This document shows positions 1-9,744 of a stretch of 64,000 nt of DNA, piece by piece; the stretch's first letter is position 1, and each line of letters opens with the position of its first letter. The stretch lies in NCBI GenBank assembly GCA_963850765.1, contig CAWKMN010000011.1:62001-126000 (forward strand). Reading direction: 5' to 3'. The notes beneath the pieces were generated by a model. The model was given only the letters and a program-made list of their open reading frames with translations, made no database searches and was not told the DNA's origin. The translations under genes were made by a program, and so were the position numbers. The DNA is from CAWKMN01 sp963850765 (GTDB lineage Bacteria > Chloroflexota > Anaerolineae > Aggregatilineales > Aggregatilineaceae).

Positions 1-1746
1 GCTCCACGGTTCCTGCGGGGCCGTGCCGATCATGGTGTGCGCGCGGAAATAGGGCAGCATGCTGCCCAACTGCATCCAGCGCGTGAATAACTCGCCGTCC
101 GGCTCGCCCGCGAACCCGCCGACGTCCGCCCCTGTGAAGGCCATACCCGACAGCCCGTTGTTGAGCACCATGCTGATACTCAGCCGCAGGTGATCCCAGG
201 TGGAGGCATTATCGCCCGTCCACGTGGCGGCGTAGCGCTGTGCCCCGGCATAGGCGGCGCGCGTCAGAACAAAGGGGCGCTTGCGGGCATACTGCTTTTG
301 CAGCCCTTCGCGGGTAGCGCGGGCCATCAGCATACCATAGACGTTATGGCCGCCGGCGGCATGGGTCTGCCCGGCGCTGTCCCAATTGTGCTGCACATAA
401 TCGGGCAGCGTGGAATCGCGCTGGAACGTGATCACCGACGGCTCGTTCATATCGTTCCACAGCCCGCTGAACCCGGCGACCGTCAGCGTCGAAAGCTGCG
501 CGGCCCACCATGCCCGCACCCGCGCGTCGGTGAAATCCGGGAAGCAGGCTTTGCCGGGCCAGGCCGGGGCGACGATCGGCTTATCATTCGGCAGCTTGAG
601 CAGCAGGTTCTCGCGCAGCGCCTCATCATAGACCGGGTAGCCGGGCTCGGCCTTGATGCCCGGATCGAGATTCGCCACGGCCTTAAAACCCTGTTCCGCC
701 AGATCCGCCAGCAGATTGGGCAGCAGCGGGAAGCGCTCGCGGTTCCAGGTGAAGATCCGGTAGCCGTCCATATAGTCGATGTCGAAATAGAGCGCATCGC
801 AGGGCAGGCAGCGGCGGCGGAACTCGTGCGCCAGCGTGCGGAACGTGTTTTCCGAATTGTAGCTCCACCGCGACTGGTGGAATCCGAGCGCCCACATCGG
901 CGGCAGCGGCATCCGCCCGGTCAGGTCGGTGTACAACTTCAGGACAGCGGGCACGGTTGGCCCGGCGAACAGGTAAAAACGCAGTTCGCCATCCTCGGCC
1001 AGCAGCGTCATTTCGTCGGCTTTCGCCGCGCCGAGATCGGCCGATCCACGCGCCGGGTTATCCCAGAGAATGCCAAATGCCAGACTGTCGCGCGTGCCGA
1101 CATAAAACGGGATGCTGGTGTAGACCGGATCATCCCCGCGCGCGTAGCCGGGCATGGGATCGGCGTTCCACAGCGCCCAACGCTTACCGCGCAGATTGAG
1201 CGCGTGGGCGCGCTGGCCCAGGCCGTAACTGTGTTCGTCGCGCGGCAGGCGGCGAGTCCAGCGTACTTCACTGTCGCGCCACGCGATCCCCCCGGCGTCC
1301 TCGCTGATGATCTGCCCGTCGGCCGTGGCGAAACTCAGCCGGCAGCCGTCCCGGTGCACGCGGCAGACCAGATGATCGGTGAAGGCCGTAAAAACAGGCG
1401 GCTCGTCGCGAAATTGCACCAGGGGATGCGGCCAATCAGAGCGGGCAACCGCATACGAGAACGGGGCGGGAAAATCCGGCGTGGGGCGCATCCGCACACG
1501 GACGATCTCGGCGGTCAGAAAACTAATCTCCACATAGGCGTTTTCGGTGTGGATCACCAGACCGTGCGGGCGCTTTTCGATCGATTTGACGTCGCCTAAC
1601 GACTGCACCCGGCCGCGCGGCCGCGAACGTCCAAAGCGGTAATTCAAGGCGCGAACCGTCGCTTTGTACTGGACCGCGCGCAAGGCCGCTTGCAGCCCTA
1701 AACCCTGGGCTACCTGCACGATCGTCTTAACACTGGCTTTGGTCAT
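1..1746 (-). CDS. Glycoside hydrolase family 31 (alpha-glucosidase/alpha-xylosidase type), 3' end cut by window
   Basis: Retaining alpha-glycosidase of family GH31, open for 582 codons until the left edge of the window. The nucleophile motif WNDMNEP (Asp about residue 432) and the acid/base motif TWTGDN (Asp about 512) are both present, preceded by the usual N-terminal beta-sandwich region. The start ATG at 1746 has AGGA about 8 nt upstream. There is no signal peptide, so it should act in the cytoplasm on oligosaccharides. It is the first gene after a promoter-like sequence and lies downstream of the polysaccharide operon on the same strand. Whether it prefers glucosides or xylosides cannot be read from the sequence. 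No frameshift was seen in this gene, unlike many neighbours. Confidence 0.93.
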   Translation of the reverse strand, partial: MTKASVKTIVQVAQGLGLQAALRAVQYKATVRALNYRFGRSRPRGRVQSLGDVKSIEKRPHGLVIHTENAYVEISFLTAEIVRVRMRPTPDFPAPFSYAVARSDWPHPLVQFRDEPPVFTAFTDHLVCRVHRDGCRLSFATADGQIISEDAGGIAWRDSEVRWTRRLPRDEHSYGLGQRAHALNLRGKRWALWNADPMPGYARGDDPVYTSIPFYVGTRDSLAFGILWDNPARGSADLGAAKADEMTLLAEDGELRFYLFAGPTVPAVLKLYTDLTGRMPLPPMWALGFHQSRWSYNSENTFRTLAHEFRRRCLPCDALYFDIDYMDGYRIFTWNRERFPLLPNLLADLAEQGFKAVANLDPGIKAEPGYPVYDEALRENLLLKLPNDKPIVAPAWPGKACFPDFTDARVRAWWAAQLSTLTVAGFSGLWNDMNEPSVITFQRDSTLPDYVQHNWDSAGQTHAAGGHNVYGMLMARATREGLQKQYARKRPFVLTRAAYAGAQRYAATWTGDNASTWDHLRLSISMVLNNGLSGMAFTGADVGGFAGEPDGELFTRWMQLGSMLPYFRAHTMIGTAPQEPWS

Positions 1747-1784
1747 TGCCGGGTCCTGATTTGAATACGGTACCGCACAAGATA

Positions 1785-1813
1785 ATCATAACGTAGGCCG
1801 GCCCGTGAGAAAA
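1785..1813 (-). promoter_or_regulatory. Putative sigma70-type promoter for the GH31 gene
   Basis: On the minus strand TTTTCT (1808-1813) and TATGAT (1785-1790) are separated by 17 bp, 39 nt before the GH31 start codon. The -10 box is good and the -35 box weak. No transcription data are available. Confidence 0.4.
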
Positions 1814-1835
1814 ATCCGCTGTGAGAGCAGCCGCA

Positions 1836-2607
1836 TCAGCGCTTGCGCGCGATCAACATGGTCGTGAAGTTGAACGTCCAGGGCAGGATCACGCGCAGCA
1901 CCGACGCCAGACGGTCCGCCAGCCATGTCGTCTCATAATAGCCACCCCCCTTGCGGAACGGCCCGCCGAGGCCCCACAGGGTATAGGCATGACTGGTCGG
2001 CCGGATCAGCAGCACCTCAAAGCCGGCTTTTTCCAGTTCGGCCTTGAGATCGTGCTGCGTATAGGCGCTCTCGTAGAAGTCGTCATCGGTGAGACGGCTC
2101 CGGTTCAGCAGGTGGCGCTTCCATTCGACCACCCGGTGTACGATGTTCGGATAGGGGATAGTCAGCACGATGATTCCGCCGGGCACTAACACGCGGCTGG
2201 CTTCGTTCAGCGCCGGGCCGACGCCCTGCTCGAAGTGTTCCAGCACGCCAAAGGAGAGATAGCCGTGCAGGGATCGATCTTTGTAGGGCAGGGCGTGGAC
2301 ATCGCCCGCCTGCAAGCTGAGCGTCGGATCGTAGGCGCGCGAGGCGCGCAGCGCGTTGACCGCGTAATCCAGCCCGATCATGCGGAAGCCCATATCGCGC
2401 AGAACGATCAGCACCGCGCCCAGGCCGCTGCCCGCTTCGAGGATCAGGCCGTCTTTCGACAGATAGGCCGGGAACACCCCCAACTGATCGCTGACGCGCT
2501 TCTCTCTCAGCGCGCGCAGCTCGACCTCCACATTCGCGTTGGCCCAGATGTCCTCCCAGGACTGGCGCGTTTTGTCGTACAGATCAGGCGTTGGCTGATT
2601 CTGTCAT
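1836..2607 (-). CDS. Class I SAM-dependent methyltransferase (one frameshift)
   Basis: Methyltransferase_11-type enzyme of about 256 residues. Motif I LEAGSGLG is followed by LGVLEHFEQG-like post-motifs and a C-terminal aromatic-rich segment, as in methyltransferases of polysaccharide gene clusters. The natural start is the ATG at 2607, which overlaps the stop of the upstream acyltransferase (ATGA); reading from it needs removal of one extra base near 2588, giving MTESANPDLYDK. Without that correction only a GTG start at 2531 is available, which would lose the N-terminal helix. It is the last gene of the surface-polysaccharide operon and probably methylates a sugar or lipid-linked intermediate; the substrate is unknown. 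Confidence 0.82.
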
Positions 2608-3209
2608 GGTATTTTGTTCCGTTCAAGCTGTTTGATCACGCGGGCAGGCACACCGCCGGCGACCGTAAAATCGGGCACGTCGTCGCGCACGACCGCACCC
2701 GCCGCGATACCGCGCAGCGCCCGATCCTCACACCATGCAGGATCGTGGCGTTCGCGCCGATATACGCCCCTTCGCCCACGGTGATCGGGCCGCGTTCGGT
2801 GGGATACAGGTGATCGCGTAACGGCGATTGCCCCACGTCAATATGCGTGAGCAGCGTCACGCGCATGGAGAGCGTGCAGCGCGGTTCGAGCGTGATTGGC
2901 GCGGCGAGGTCAAAAAAGGCGGCTTTGCCCACGTGGCAGCCGGGGCCGATCGTCAGACCGCCCAGGCCGCCCGCGACGTTGTGAACGATCAGATGGGTCT
3001 CGATGTCCGCGCCGGGGCCGATCTGTGCGCCGAGCGCGCGCAGAAGCGGCATAACGGCGTGTTTGCGCGCCTGCGTGATGAGCAGCGCGGCGTCCTCTAA
3101 CTCCCCAGATGGCCCGCACCCAACGCGCACGCATCACCAGCACGGTAACGCTGATCGCGCGCCACAGCACACGATAGCCGCCTGTCAGCAGCTGGAGCGG
3201 GTCAGGCAT
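2604..3209 (-). CDS. Hexapeptide-repeat (left-handed beta-helix) acyltransferase (two frameshifts)
   Basis: Sugar O-acyltransferase of the LbetaH family, about 200 residues. It begins MPDPLQLLTGGYRVLW at ATG 3209, overlapping the end of the upstream glycosyltransferase by 8 bp. Hexapeptide turns are seen at IGPGADIETH, IGPGCHVGK and ITVGEGAYIGANATI, and the C-terminus has the typical VVRDDVP...VPARVIKQL ending. Two single-base indels (near 3105 and near 2715, in G-rich runs) break the frame. The product probably acetylates a sugar in the surface polysaccharide made by this operon. The stop codon overlaps the methyltransferase start. Confidence 0.82.
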
Positions 3210-4326
3210 GGCGCACCTCATTGACCAGTTCCACCAGCCGTGCCATGCGCTGATCATAGGTGTGATGGGCGTGGACGTGCGCCTGTCCGGCGGCGGCGAT
3301 GCGGCGGCGCTCGTCGTCGTGATCCAGGTAGTGGCGCACCAGTTCGCGCAAGTGATCGAGATCGCGGTACGTGACCAGATGCTCGCCCACCGTGAACCAT
3401 GCGTGTACGCCGGGGCAGTCGTTCACCACCTGGAACGCGCCCACTCCGCAGACCTCAAACAGCCGCATGTTGCCGCCGTAGCGCATAAAATCGCCGTGGG
3501 TGTTGATCACAATCTTTGCCGCCTGGGTGATGCGGAGCATCTCCTCTCCAAGTGCCGCGCCGCGATAAAACGGCCGCAGCGACGGTGGCACCTCATGCAC
3601 GCTCCAGATGCCCAGATCAAAATCGCGCAGGGCTTCCAATGCCTCGATGCGCTCACGATACAACTTGTATGGCACAAACGTCCCGACCACGCCGACAGCA
3701 CAGGCGTAACGCCCGCGCTCGTCGTCGGTGAGATCAAACGGATGGTGAAAATCGGGATCGATCGCCGCAAGGGGCAGCGTCTCGACACGCCGCGCGCCGA
3801 GTTCGCGCCACTGCATCGCGTGGTAAAAATCGTTGGCGACGACCAGATCGACCAGCGGGGCCGCCGCGCGCTCCACCGGCCGCGAGAATACCACCGGCGA
3901 TGTGCCACAGCCGTAGACGATCACCGCGCCGTGATCGCGCTTAAGCGCCGCCAGCGTCTCCGGCAGGATCACCTCATTATCGCCGGTCAGCACGATCACA
4001 TCCGGCTTAAAATCGGCGGCGTACCGGAGCAGGCGGCGGTTGCGCAAACGAAAATCGGGGTTGAGCGATGGCACCCGCGCCGCCAACGCCGTGATCGCCC
4101 GGCCCACGGTGAGCCGCTGTGTCATGCGAAGCTGGCCGGATCGCGCCCAGGGCCACGCGCTCTCGCTGCGCCAGAAGACGGCGCAGGTATGGCCGAGCTT
4201 GCGCAGCGCCTTCACCCAGAAAAAATGTCCCTGCGACGGCGGGAACAGCGGATCCTCGGGCATTGCGCGGCGGGCTTTGTCGAGTTCGCCGGGATGGTGC
4301 AGAGACGCGACAAACAGGATTCTCAT
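3202..4326 (-). CDS. CgeB/YkvP-like glycosyltransferase
   Basis: Glycosyltransferase of 374 residues starting MRILFVASLHHPGELD at ATG 4326. The N-terminus is Rossmann-like. The C-terminal domain (about 240-360) with RITQAAKIVINTHGD, RYGGNMRLFEVCGVGAF and a YRDLDHL segment matches the glycosyl-transferase-1-2 domain found in CgeB-like proteins. It has no membrane segment and should work at the cytoplasmic face, probably transferring a sugar to a lipid-linked glycan. The start overlaps the stop of the flippase gene (ATGA), so translation is likely coupled. Donor and acceptor are unknown. Confidence 0.85.
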   Translation of the reverse strand: MRILFVASLHHPGELDKARRAMPEDPLFPPSQGHFFWVKALRKLGHTCAVFWRSESAWPWARSGQLRMTQRLTVGRAITALAARVPSLNPDFRLRNRRLLRYAADFKPDVIVLTGDNEVILPETLAALKRDHGAVIVYGCGTSPVVFSRPVERAAAPLVDLVVANDFYHAMQWRELGARRVETLPLAAIDPDFHHPFDLTDDERGRYACAVGVVGTFVPYKLYRERIEALEALRDFDLGIWSVHEVPPSLRPFYRGAALGEEMLRITQAAKIVINTHGDFMRYGGNMRLFEVCGVGAFQVVNDCPGVHAWFTVGEHLVTYRDLDHLRELVRHYLDHDDERRRIAAAGQAHVHAHHTYDQRMARLVELVNEVRHA

Positions 4327-5871
4327 GCCAACCGCCGCTTCCAATAGCGCCCAATGATCGCGCCGCCGGGCATGGCGATCGCCAGCCGGTAGAGCAGATC
4401 CCAGTCGTCTTTGCCGATGACGCCGAAGCCAAGCACGGCCGCCAGATAGACCGGCCCGCCCGCCAGCGCCGCCAGCAGGGGATGAACGTCGCGCAGCAGC
4501 AGCACAATCCCGGCCAGCAGCAGCGCCGCCAGCGCCAGCCGTCCCAGGTGACGCAGCACGCGCGCCCACCAGCCCGCCGGAAACGTGAACGAGCGCACGA
4601 TCAGCACCAGGATCACCGACTCCGCGATCAGCGTGGCCAGCGCCGACCCCGCCACGCCGATCGACGGCAGCAGCAGGATGTTGAGGGCAATGTTCAATAC
4701 CAGCCCGCCCATGCGGATGATCATCAGCCACCGCTGCTGGTTCTGCACGAGCAGGGCTTTGGAGAACACATTGCCGACCATCGTCACGACGGTGAACCAG
4801 ATCAGGATTTGCAGCACATCAGCCGTTTTGGTGTATCCCTCGCCAAACACCCACGCCGAGAGCGGCACCGCCAGCAGCGAGGTAAAGATGGCGATGGGCA
4901 GGCTCAGGATCAGGTTGAAGAACGAGAGCTTCTCGATCATGAAGTCGAACATCTCGCGCTGCCCGCTGGCATAGGTGCGCGACATCAGCGGGAAGACGGC
5001 GACCATCACCGTCACGCTGAGCAGTTCGATCACGCCAAACACGATCACGAATCCCGCCGTCAAGCTGCCCGGTGCTGTCTTCCCCGATCATCGCCGTGGT
5101 GATCAGCTTGTCGGCGTGGGTATAGGCCAGCGAGAGAAACGACGTGATCGCGATCGGCGCGCCGTTGCTAATCAGCGCCCGCGCGATGGCGCGATCCACC
5201 GGGAAAGTAGGGCGAATGTCAAAACGAAGCAGGACCGCCCAATAGACCGCCGCGCGCACCAGCCCGGCGATCAGCGTGACGGCGTACAATTCCCACAGCC
5301 CGCCGCCGCCCGCCAACACCGCGCCCGCCAGCGCGACCAGCAGCATAATGTGCCCGGTGGCGATCACGGCGGGGATGACCATGCGCTCCATCGCCAGAAG
5401 CTGGTTGTGGCACATATTGCCGAGCGTATCGACCAGCAGATTCACGGCGGCAAGCGCCAGCAGCGCGCGCAGATCGGCGTCATATCCGAGCAGCAGCGCG
5501 GCGATCGTCAACACGACGTAGCCCACGGCGGCGAAGACCGGCTGCAAGGTCAGCGTGGCGGCGAGATAACGCCCGGCATCACGCGGGCGGTTGGCGATGT
5601 CGCGGATCACGATCAGGCCCATGCCGAATTCGGGGAAGGATGCGCCCACCGCCAGCAGCGCGCCGATCGTGCCGTAGACGCCGTACTCGCGGGTGCCGAT
5701 CCAGCGCGCCAGCATCAACTGCCAGACGAACAGCAGCCCCTTTGAGGCGATGTTGGAGAGCGCCAGCGCGGCCGCGTTGCGGGCGGCGCGTTTCGCCGTC
5801 GCGGAGCTAAATCCTTCGGCGGTGTCCTGGGCGGGCGGGATGCGATCGGCGGGTGCGTCCAATATGGTCAT
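4323..5871 (-). CDS. Wzx-like polysaccharide flippase / MATE-superfamily exporter (one frameshift)
   Basis: Polytopic protein of about 516 residues with some 12-14 predicted membrane segments, of the polysaccharide biosynthesis (RfbX/Wzx) type. It begins MTILDAPADRIPPAQD at ATG 5871, which shares its A with the stop of the upstream glycosyltransferase (TAATG). The N-terminal half includes ARWIGTREYGVYGTIGAL and PEFGMGLIVIRDIA, typical of the first helices of the family. One indel near 5063 (around STGQL-TAGFVIVFGV) splits the gene. It should flip lipid-linked oligosaccharide across the cytoplasmic membrane for this operon. Confidence 0.9.
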
Positions 5872-7078
5872 TATCCGGCGGCGTGGCGATGCATGACGTC
5901 CTGATAGACGGCTTCCAACTGCGTGACCACCTGCGGCCACGTATAACGCGCGCGGACCAGATCCCGCGCGGCGCGTCCCATACTAGCGCGGCGCTCCGGG
6001 TCGGTCAAGAGCGCGCACAGCCCCACGCGCAGCGCCTCCACCTCGCGCGCCACGACGAGTCCCCGCCCCGGCGTCGATCACTTCCGGGAAATTGCAGCCG
6101 GGCGTCAGCAGGACGGGCAGTCCGCACGCCATCGCCTCGAGCACGGCCATCGAGAATCCTTCCCCGACAGCGGGCAGCGCGAACAGATCCGCCGCCGCCA
6201 GCGCCGCGAGTTTATCGTCGCCGGCCAGCATCCCCGTGAAGATCACGCGCCCGGCCAGATCGAACTGTGCGATCTGCGCGTCCAGTGTGGCGCGCATCCC
6301 CTCGTCCGGCCCGGCGATCAGCAGGCGGGCGTCAGTCACCTGCCGGGCGGCGTCGGCAAACGCCGGGATCAGGAATTGCAGACCCTTGCGCTCGTGCAAG
6401 CGCCCCAGGAACAGCACCACTGGTCCACTCCCGAGATCCCACCGGGCGCGGGAAAGCTCTTTGGGTGGCAGATGCTCAAAGTCTTTCAAATGCACGCCGT
6501 TCGGCACGATGCGGATCCGCTCGTCGGGCAGCGGCACACCGCACGCCGACCAAATCGCGCGCGCGTCGGCGGCTTCGCTGGCGGTGAGTCCGATCACCCG
6601 GTCGAAGCGCGGGAGCAGCCGCCGCGCGAACAGCCGGTCCCACAGCCGTTTGACGCTCTGCCGCCCGGTTTCGTAGGGCAGGGTGCCATGCGGCGATACG
6701 ACCAGCGGCACGCCAAGCCGGTTCAGCAGCGGGGCGAGGCGCAGATTCTCCACCGTGCGGACCTCGTGCGCGTGCGCGATCTGGATCGCGTGCGCCTGCA
6801 CCAACTGGCGCGCCGCCGCCTGGATGCCGATCGGTGTGGAGAGATTCAACCGGCCGCGTAACGTGTTGCTGCGGTTGCGGACACGGATAAACCTGCACGC
6901 CGCCGATCACTTCTTCGAGCGAGTCGATCCGCTCCGTTGGGCTGAGGGTGTCTGTGGTCAGCACGGTGACGCTGTGGCCCGCGTCCGCCAGCGCCCGCGT
7001 GAGATCGCTGGCCGCGCGCACCGCGCCTCCGTAAGCCCAGGCCGGCGCATAATAGGGGATAATGTGCAGGAGGTTCAT
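5871..7078 (-). CDS. GT4-family glycosyltransferase (two frameshifts)
   Basis: GT-B fold glycosyltransferase of about 402 residues, starting MNLLHIIPYYAPAWAYGG at ATG 7078, whose ATGA overlaps the stop of the upstream gene. The GGAVRAASDL glycine loop, the acceptor-side SPHGTL motif, FLGRLHERKGL and the EX7E-like segment VGEGFSMAVLEAMACGLPVL identify glycosyltransferase family 4 with a nucleotide-sugar donor. Two single-base indels, near 6855 and near 6065, break the frame. It works in the cytoplasm on lipid-linked glycans and is translationally coupled to its neighbours on both sides. Confidence 0.88.
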
Positions 7079-8352
7079 GGGTGGCGGGCTCCAAACCGAA
7101 CCTGAGCCGGCAGGCGCAGCGCGATCCGGTCCCACAGCCGTGTCACCGCGTAGGCCGACAGCACGAATACAAACGGGTCGGCGGGCGCGCGGTAGCGGGT
7201 GGATGGGTGGAAGATCAGATACGCGATCGTGATCGCGACCATCACCGCGACCAGCGGCCCGATCTCCAGTTTCGCGCGCCACGCCAGCACCAACCCGATC
7301 ACACCCAGGAGCAGCAGCGGCGCGAAATAGAGCACATGCACCACGCGCGCCGCCTGGAACGCCGTCGTGTTAAATTGCAGCACCGCATCATCGATCAGGT
7401 ACGGGTCCGGCGGCAGATCGTAGGGCATGATCACCGGACTCCACAGCACCCACAGCTTGGTTCCGAACAGGCGCGGCCAGTCGCCGGGGTTCTCGCGCAG
7501 ATAGTTCAACGCCTGCTCGCGGTGCCAGCGATCCGTCTCGATCTCGCTCAGATTTGCCGGGGGCCTTTCCAGGCAGTTGACCCACTGCGCATCCCAGCCG
7601 CGCGCCAGATAATCCGCCACACACGGGTTATTGCCCTGGTGCAGATTGCTCCCGCCGTTAGTGCTGACCAACACGAAGGTATCATGCACCTGATAATTCC
7701 GCAGCGTCCACGGCGCGAGCACGATCAGCAGCGCGCCCCCGCTGACCAGACTCAGCCGCACCGCCGCGCCGAATCCGAGTACACGCCACCACCACAGCGC
7801 CAGCAGCGGCAGGATCAGCACGATCAGCGACTTGGTCAGCGCGCCGAGTCCAAAGCAGACGCCCAGCGCCGCCGCCCAGCGCCAATCGAGCGTATCCCGC
7901 GCGCGGTAAGCCGCCGCGATGCCCGCCGCCAGCAGCAGAATAAATATCCCGGTATCGTTGAGCGTGAGGTTTTGATAGAGCAGGTAGGGATACAGCCCAT
8001 AAAACGCCGCCGCCAGCAGTCCGACCGTGTCACCGGCCACACGCCGCCCGATCCAGAACAGCAGCAGCACCGTCAGCACGTCCAGCCCGATCTGCACCAG
8101 CGCCACCGGGATCGGGTCGCGCCCGAAGACGGTATACACGCCGGCCAGGAAGAACGGATACAGCGGCGGCAGATCGAGATCGGCGCTGCGATCCTCGAAG
8201 CGCGTATAGCCGCGCCCTTCCATCAGGTTGACGGCGTAGGTATCATAACCGGACGTTTGGAGCGACAGGGTATGATCGAACAACACGATAAAAGCGGCGC
8301 GCGCCAGGACCGTGACCAGCACGACCAGGCTCAGCCAGCGGCGAACAGACAT
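7075..8352 (-). CDS. Dolichyl-phosphate-mannose/ArnT-like membrane glycosyltransferase (GT39/GT83 type)
   Basis: Membrane protein of 425 residues with about ten transmembrane helices. The N-terminal layout fits PMT_2-type transferases: one helix, then an extracytoplasmic loop with GYDTYAVNLMEGRGY and PPLYPFFLAGV. These enzymes move a sugar from a polyprenyl-phosphate donor to a protein or lipid on the outer face of the membrane. I chose ATG 8352 because GAAGGAG lies about 7 nt upstream; a start 21 nt earlier (8373) is possible but has no such site. It is the first gene of the polysaccharide operon that runs down to about 1836. Confidence 0.82.
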   Translation of the reverse strand: MSVRRWLSLVVLVTVLARAAFIVLFDHTLSLQTSGYDTYAVNLMEGRGYTRFEDRSADLDLPPLYPFFLAGVYTVFGRDPIPVALVQIGLDVLTVLLLFWIGRRVAGDTVGLLAAAFYGLYPYLLYQNLTLNDTGIFILLLAAGIAAAYRARDTLDWRWAAALGVCFGLGALTKSLIVLILPLLALWWWRVLGFGAAVRLSLVSGGALLIVLAPWTLRNYQVHDTFVLVSTNGGSNLHQGNNPCVADYLARGWDAQWVNCLERPPANLSEIETDRWHREQALNYLRENPGDWPRLFGTKLWVLWSPVIMPYDLPPDPYLIDDAVLQFNTTAFQAARVVHVLYFAPLLLLGVIGLVLAWRAKLEIGPLVAVMVAITIAYLIFHPSTRYRAPADPFVFVLSAYAVTRLWDRIALRLPAQVRFGARHP

Positions 8353-8379
8353 GCGGACTCCTTCGGTGAGCACATTCGC

Positions 8380-8413
8380 ATTGTACCGTGCGGCCGCGTA
8401 GAATCGCTACAAT
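8380..8413. promoter_or_regulatory. Possible divergent promoter region between 8352 (-) and 8452 (+)
   Basis: ATTGTA at 8380-8385 and TACAAT at 8408-8413 form inverted -10-like boxes, one facing each of the two divergent genes, with a GCGGCCGC palindrome between them. Clear -35 boxes are lacking, so this is only a suggestion. Confidence 0.3.
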
Positions 8414-8451
8414 CGGATGAAAATGTCAGGCAACCGTTGAGGGATCGTGGA

Positions 8452-8958
8452 GTGATCAGAAGGCCGTGGAGAGGTTGGGCTGCGCTGTTAGCGGTGCTGC
8501 TGGCGCAAGCCGTGCTACTGACGCTGGCCTGTACCGTTTCGGGCGGGACGAGTGCGCCGGATGCCGGCAACAGCTCCCAACAGCGCGATCTGGCAGCGGT
8601 GCTGGCCGAGGTGCAGGCATCTCAGGCGGCGGCGCTGGCCCTGTGGGATCGGGTGATCTTTGGCGAGGTGGTGTCGTGCCAGGATTATATCCCCGTGCCG
8701 GAGCCGGTGCAGCGGTCCTCGCAGGATTCGCAGTCCTACCCGAATCAGGGTGTGGTGGAGGATCGACTGAACACTGCGATCCAACTGCTGCACAACTCGG
8801 CGGATTTGTGGAATATCGAATGCAACGACGACCGGCCGTTTGTGCCGCTCAGTATGGCGCGTGAAGGCCGCGCGGCAGCGATGGCAGCCAGCGGCCCGCT
8901 GGGTGAAGCGGCGGCGCTGCTCAATGGGTCGAGTGTTATGCCTCCTTCGGGGGAATAA
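8452..8958 (+). CDS. Hypothetical secreted or membrane-anchored protein
   Basis: Protein of 168 residues with no family I recognise. The N-terminus VIRRPWRGWAALLAVLLA is a signal-like helix ending at TLAC, followed by a low-complexity SGGTSAPDAGNSS linker, so a lipoprotein anchor is possible although the -3 and -2 residues are not canonical. The mature part has predicted helices and two further cysteines (VVSCQDY, NIECND). GTG 8452 is the only start that gives the signal-like helix. Its last 23 bp overlap the end of the convergent alpha/beta hydrolase gene. Confidence 0.55.
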   Translation: MIRRPWRGWAALLAVLLAQAVLLTLACTVSGGTSAPDAGNSSQQRDLAAVLAEVQASQAAALALWDRVIFGEVVSCQDYIPVPEPVQRSSQDSQSYPNQGVVEDRLNTAIQLLHNSADLWNIECNDDRPFVPLSMAREGRAAAMAASGPLGEAAALLNGSSVMPPSGE

Positions 8959-9727
8959 TGCCGGTCACGAAGGCGGCGATGGCGGCAAAATAGTCCTGCG
9001 GCGCGACCATTAGCAGGTCGTTGTGGCCCGCATCCGGCACCCGCAAAATCCGCTTATTGGGCGCGGGCGACGCGTCGTAGATCGCCTGCCCGTTGCTGAC
9101 CGGGATCAGGTTGTCTTCCTCGCCGTGAATCACGAGCAGGGGCAGTTGGATTCCGGCCATCTTGCGCGCGTTGCCCACCGGATCGGGCAGGCTCGCCAGC
9201 ATGGCATCGGGCAAGCCGAGCCGGATCAGCAGCGGGATTACGTGGGCAAAGCCGCTCTCGATGATCAGCCCCTTCAGGCGCGCGGGGAACTCGTGCGCGG
9301 CGTGGATGGCGGGTATGCTGCCCAGCGACCGGCCCATCACGATCAGCGTTTGATCGTCCAGTTCCGCCGGCCGCAGCACGCCGGGCAGCGCGTCCAGCAC
9401 CGGGCCGACATCGGCCATCAGCGCGCTTATTTTTGGCCGGCCCGTACTCCAGCCATAGCCCCGGTAATCGACTACCAGCAGGGACGCGCCCGCCGTGTGA
9501 AAATGCCGCGCCGCAAAATCATAATCGCTGGCAATCTCGCCGTTGCCGTGGAAATACAGGATGACCGGCGCGCCGGGCTGATAGGCGTACAGGCGGTAGC
9601 CCAACACCACACCCTCAGCGACCGGGATCGTGCCATCGTAGACATCCGCCAGCAGGCTGCCCTCGGGTTCATCCGGGCGCGGATAAAAGACGATCGACTG
9701 GACAAGCGGGTTATCGAGCAGATCCAT
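8936..9727 (-). CDS. Alpha/beta hydrolase
   Basis: Cytoplasmic alpha/beta-hydrolase of 263 residues. The oxyanion region YFHGNGE, nucleophile elbow GRSLGS (Ser), the acid in HGEEDNLIP and the His in DAGHND form the full catalytic set, in the pattern of the BEM46/ABHD13-like serine hydrolases. It lies 17 bp downstream of the DapA-family gene on the same strand and is probably co-transcribed with it. Substrate unknown. Confidence 0.85.
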   Translation of the reverse strand: MDLLDNPLVQSIVFYPRPDEPEGSLLADVYDGTIPVAEGVVLGYRLYAYQPGAPVILYFHGNGEIASDYDFAARHFHTAGASLLVVDYRGYGWSTGRPKISALMADVGPVLDALPGVLRPAELDDQTLIVMGRSLGSIPAIHAAHEFPARLKGLIIESGFAHVIPLLIRLGLPDAMLASLPDPVGNARKMAGIQLPLLVIHGEEDNLIPVSNGQAIYDASPAPNKRILRVPDAGHNDLLMVAPQDYFAAIAAFVTGIIPPKEA

Positions 9728-9744
9728 GGCTCCTCTTTTCGATA

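Noticed and set aside
3208..4347. 379-codon plus-strand frame opposite the CgeB-like glycosyltransferase
   Set aside because: Antisense shadow without domains; the minus-strand gene fits the operon with overlapping starts and stops.
7081..8451. Long plus-strand open frame opposite the membrane glycosyltransferase
   Set aside because: It is Arg/Gln/His-rich antisense to a clear polytopic membrane protein, with no domain; only the part after 8452 has a signal-like helix and was kept.
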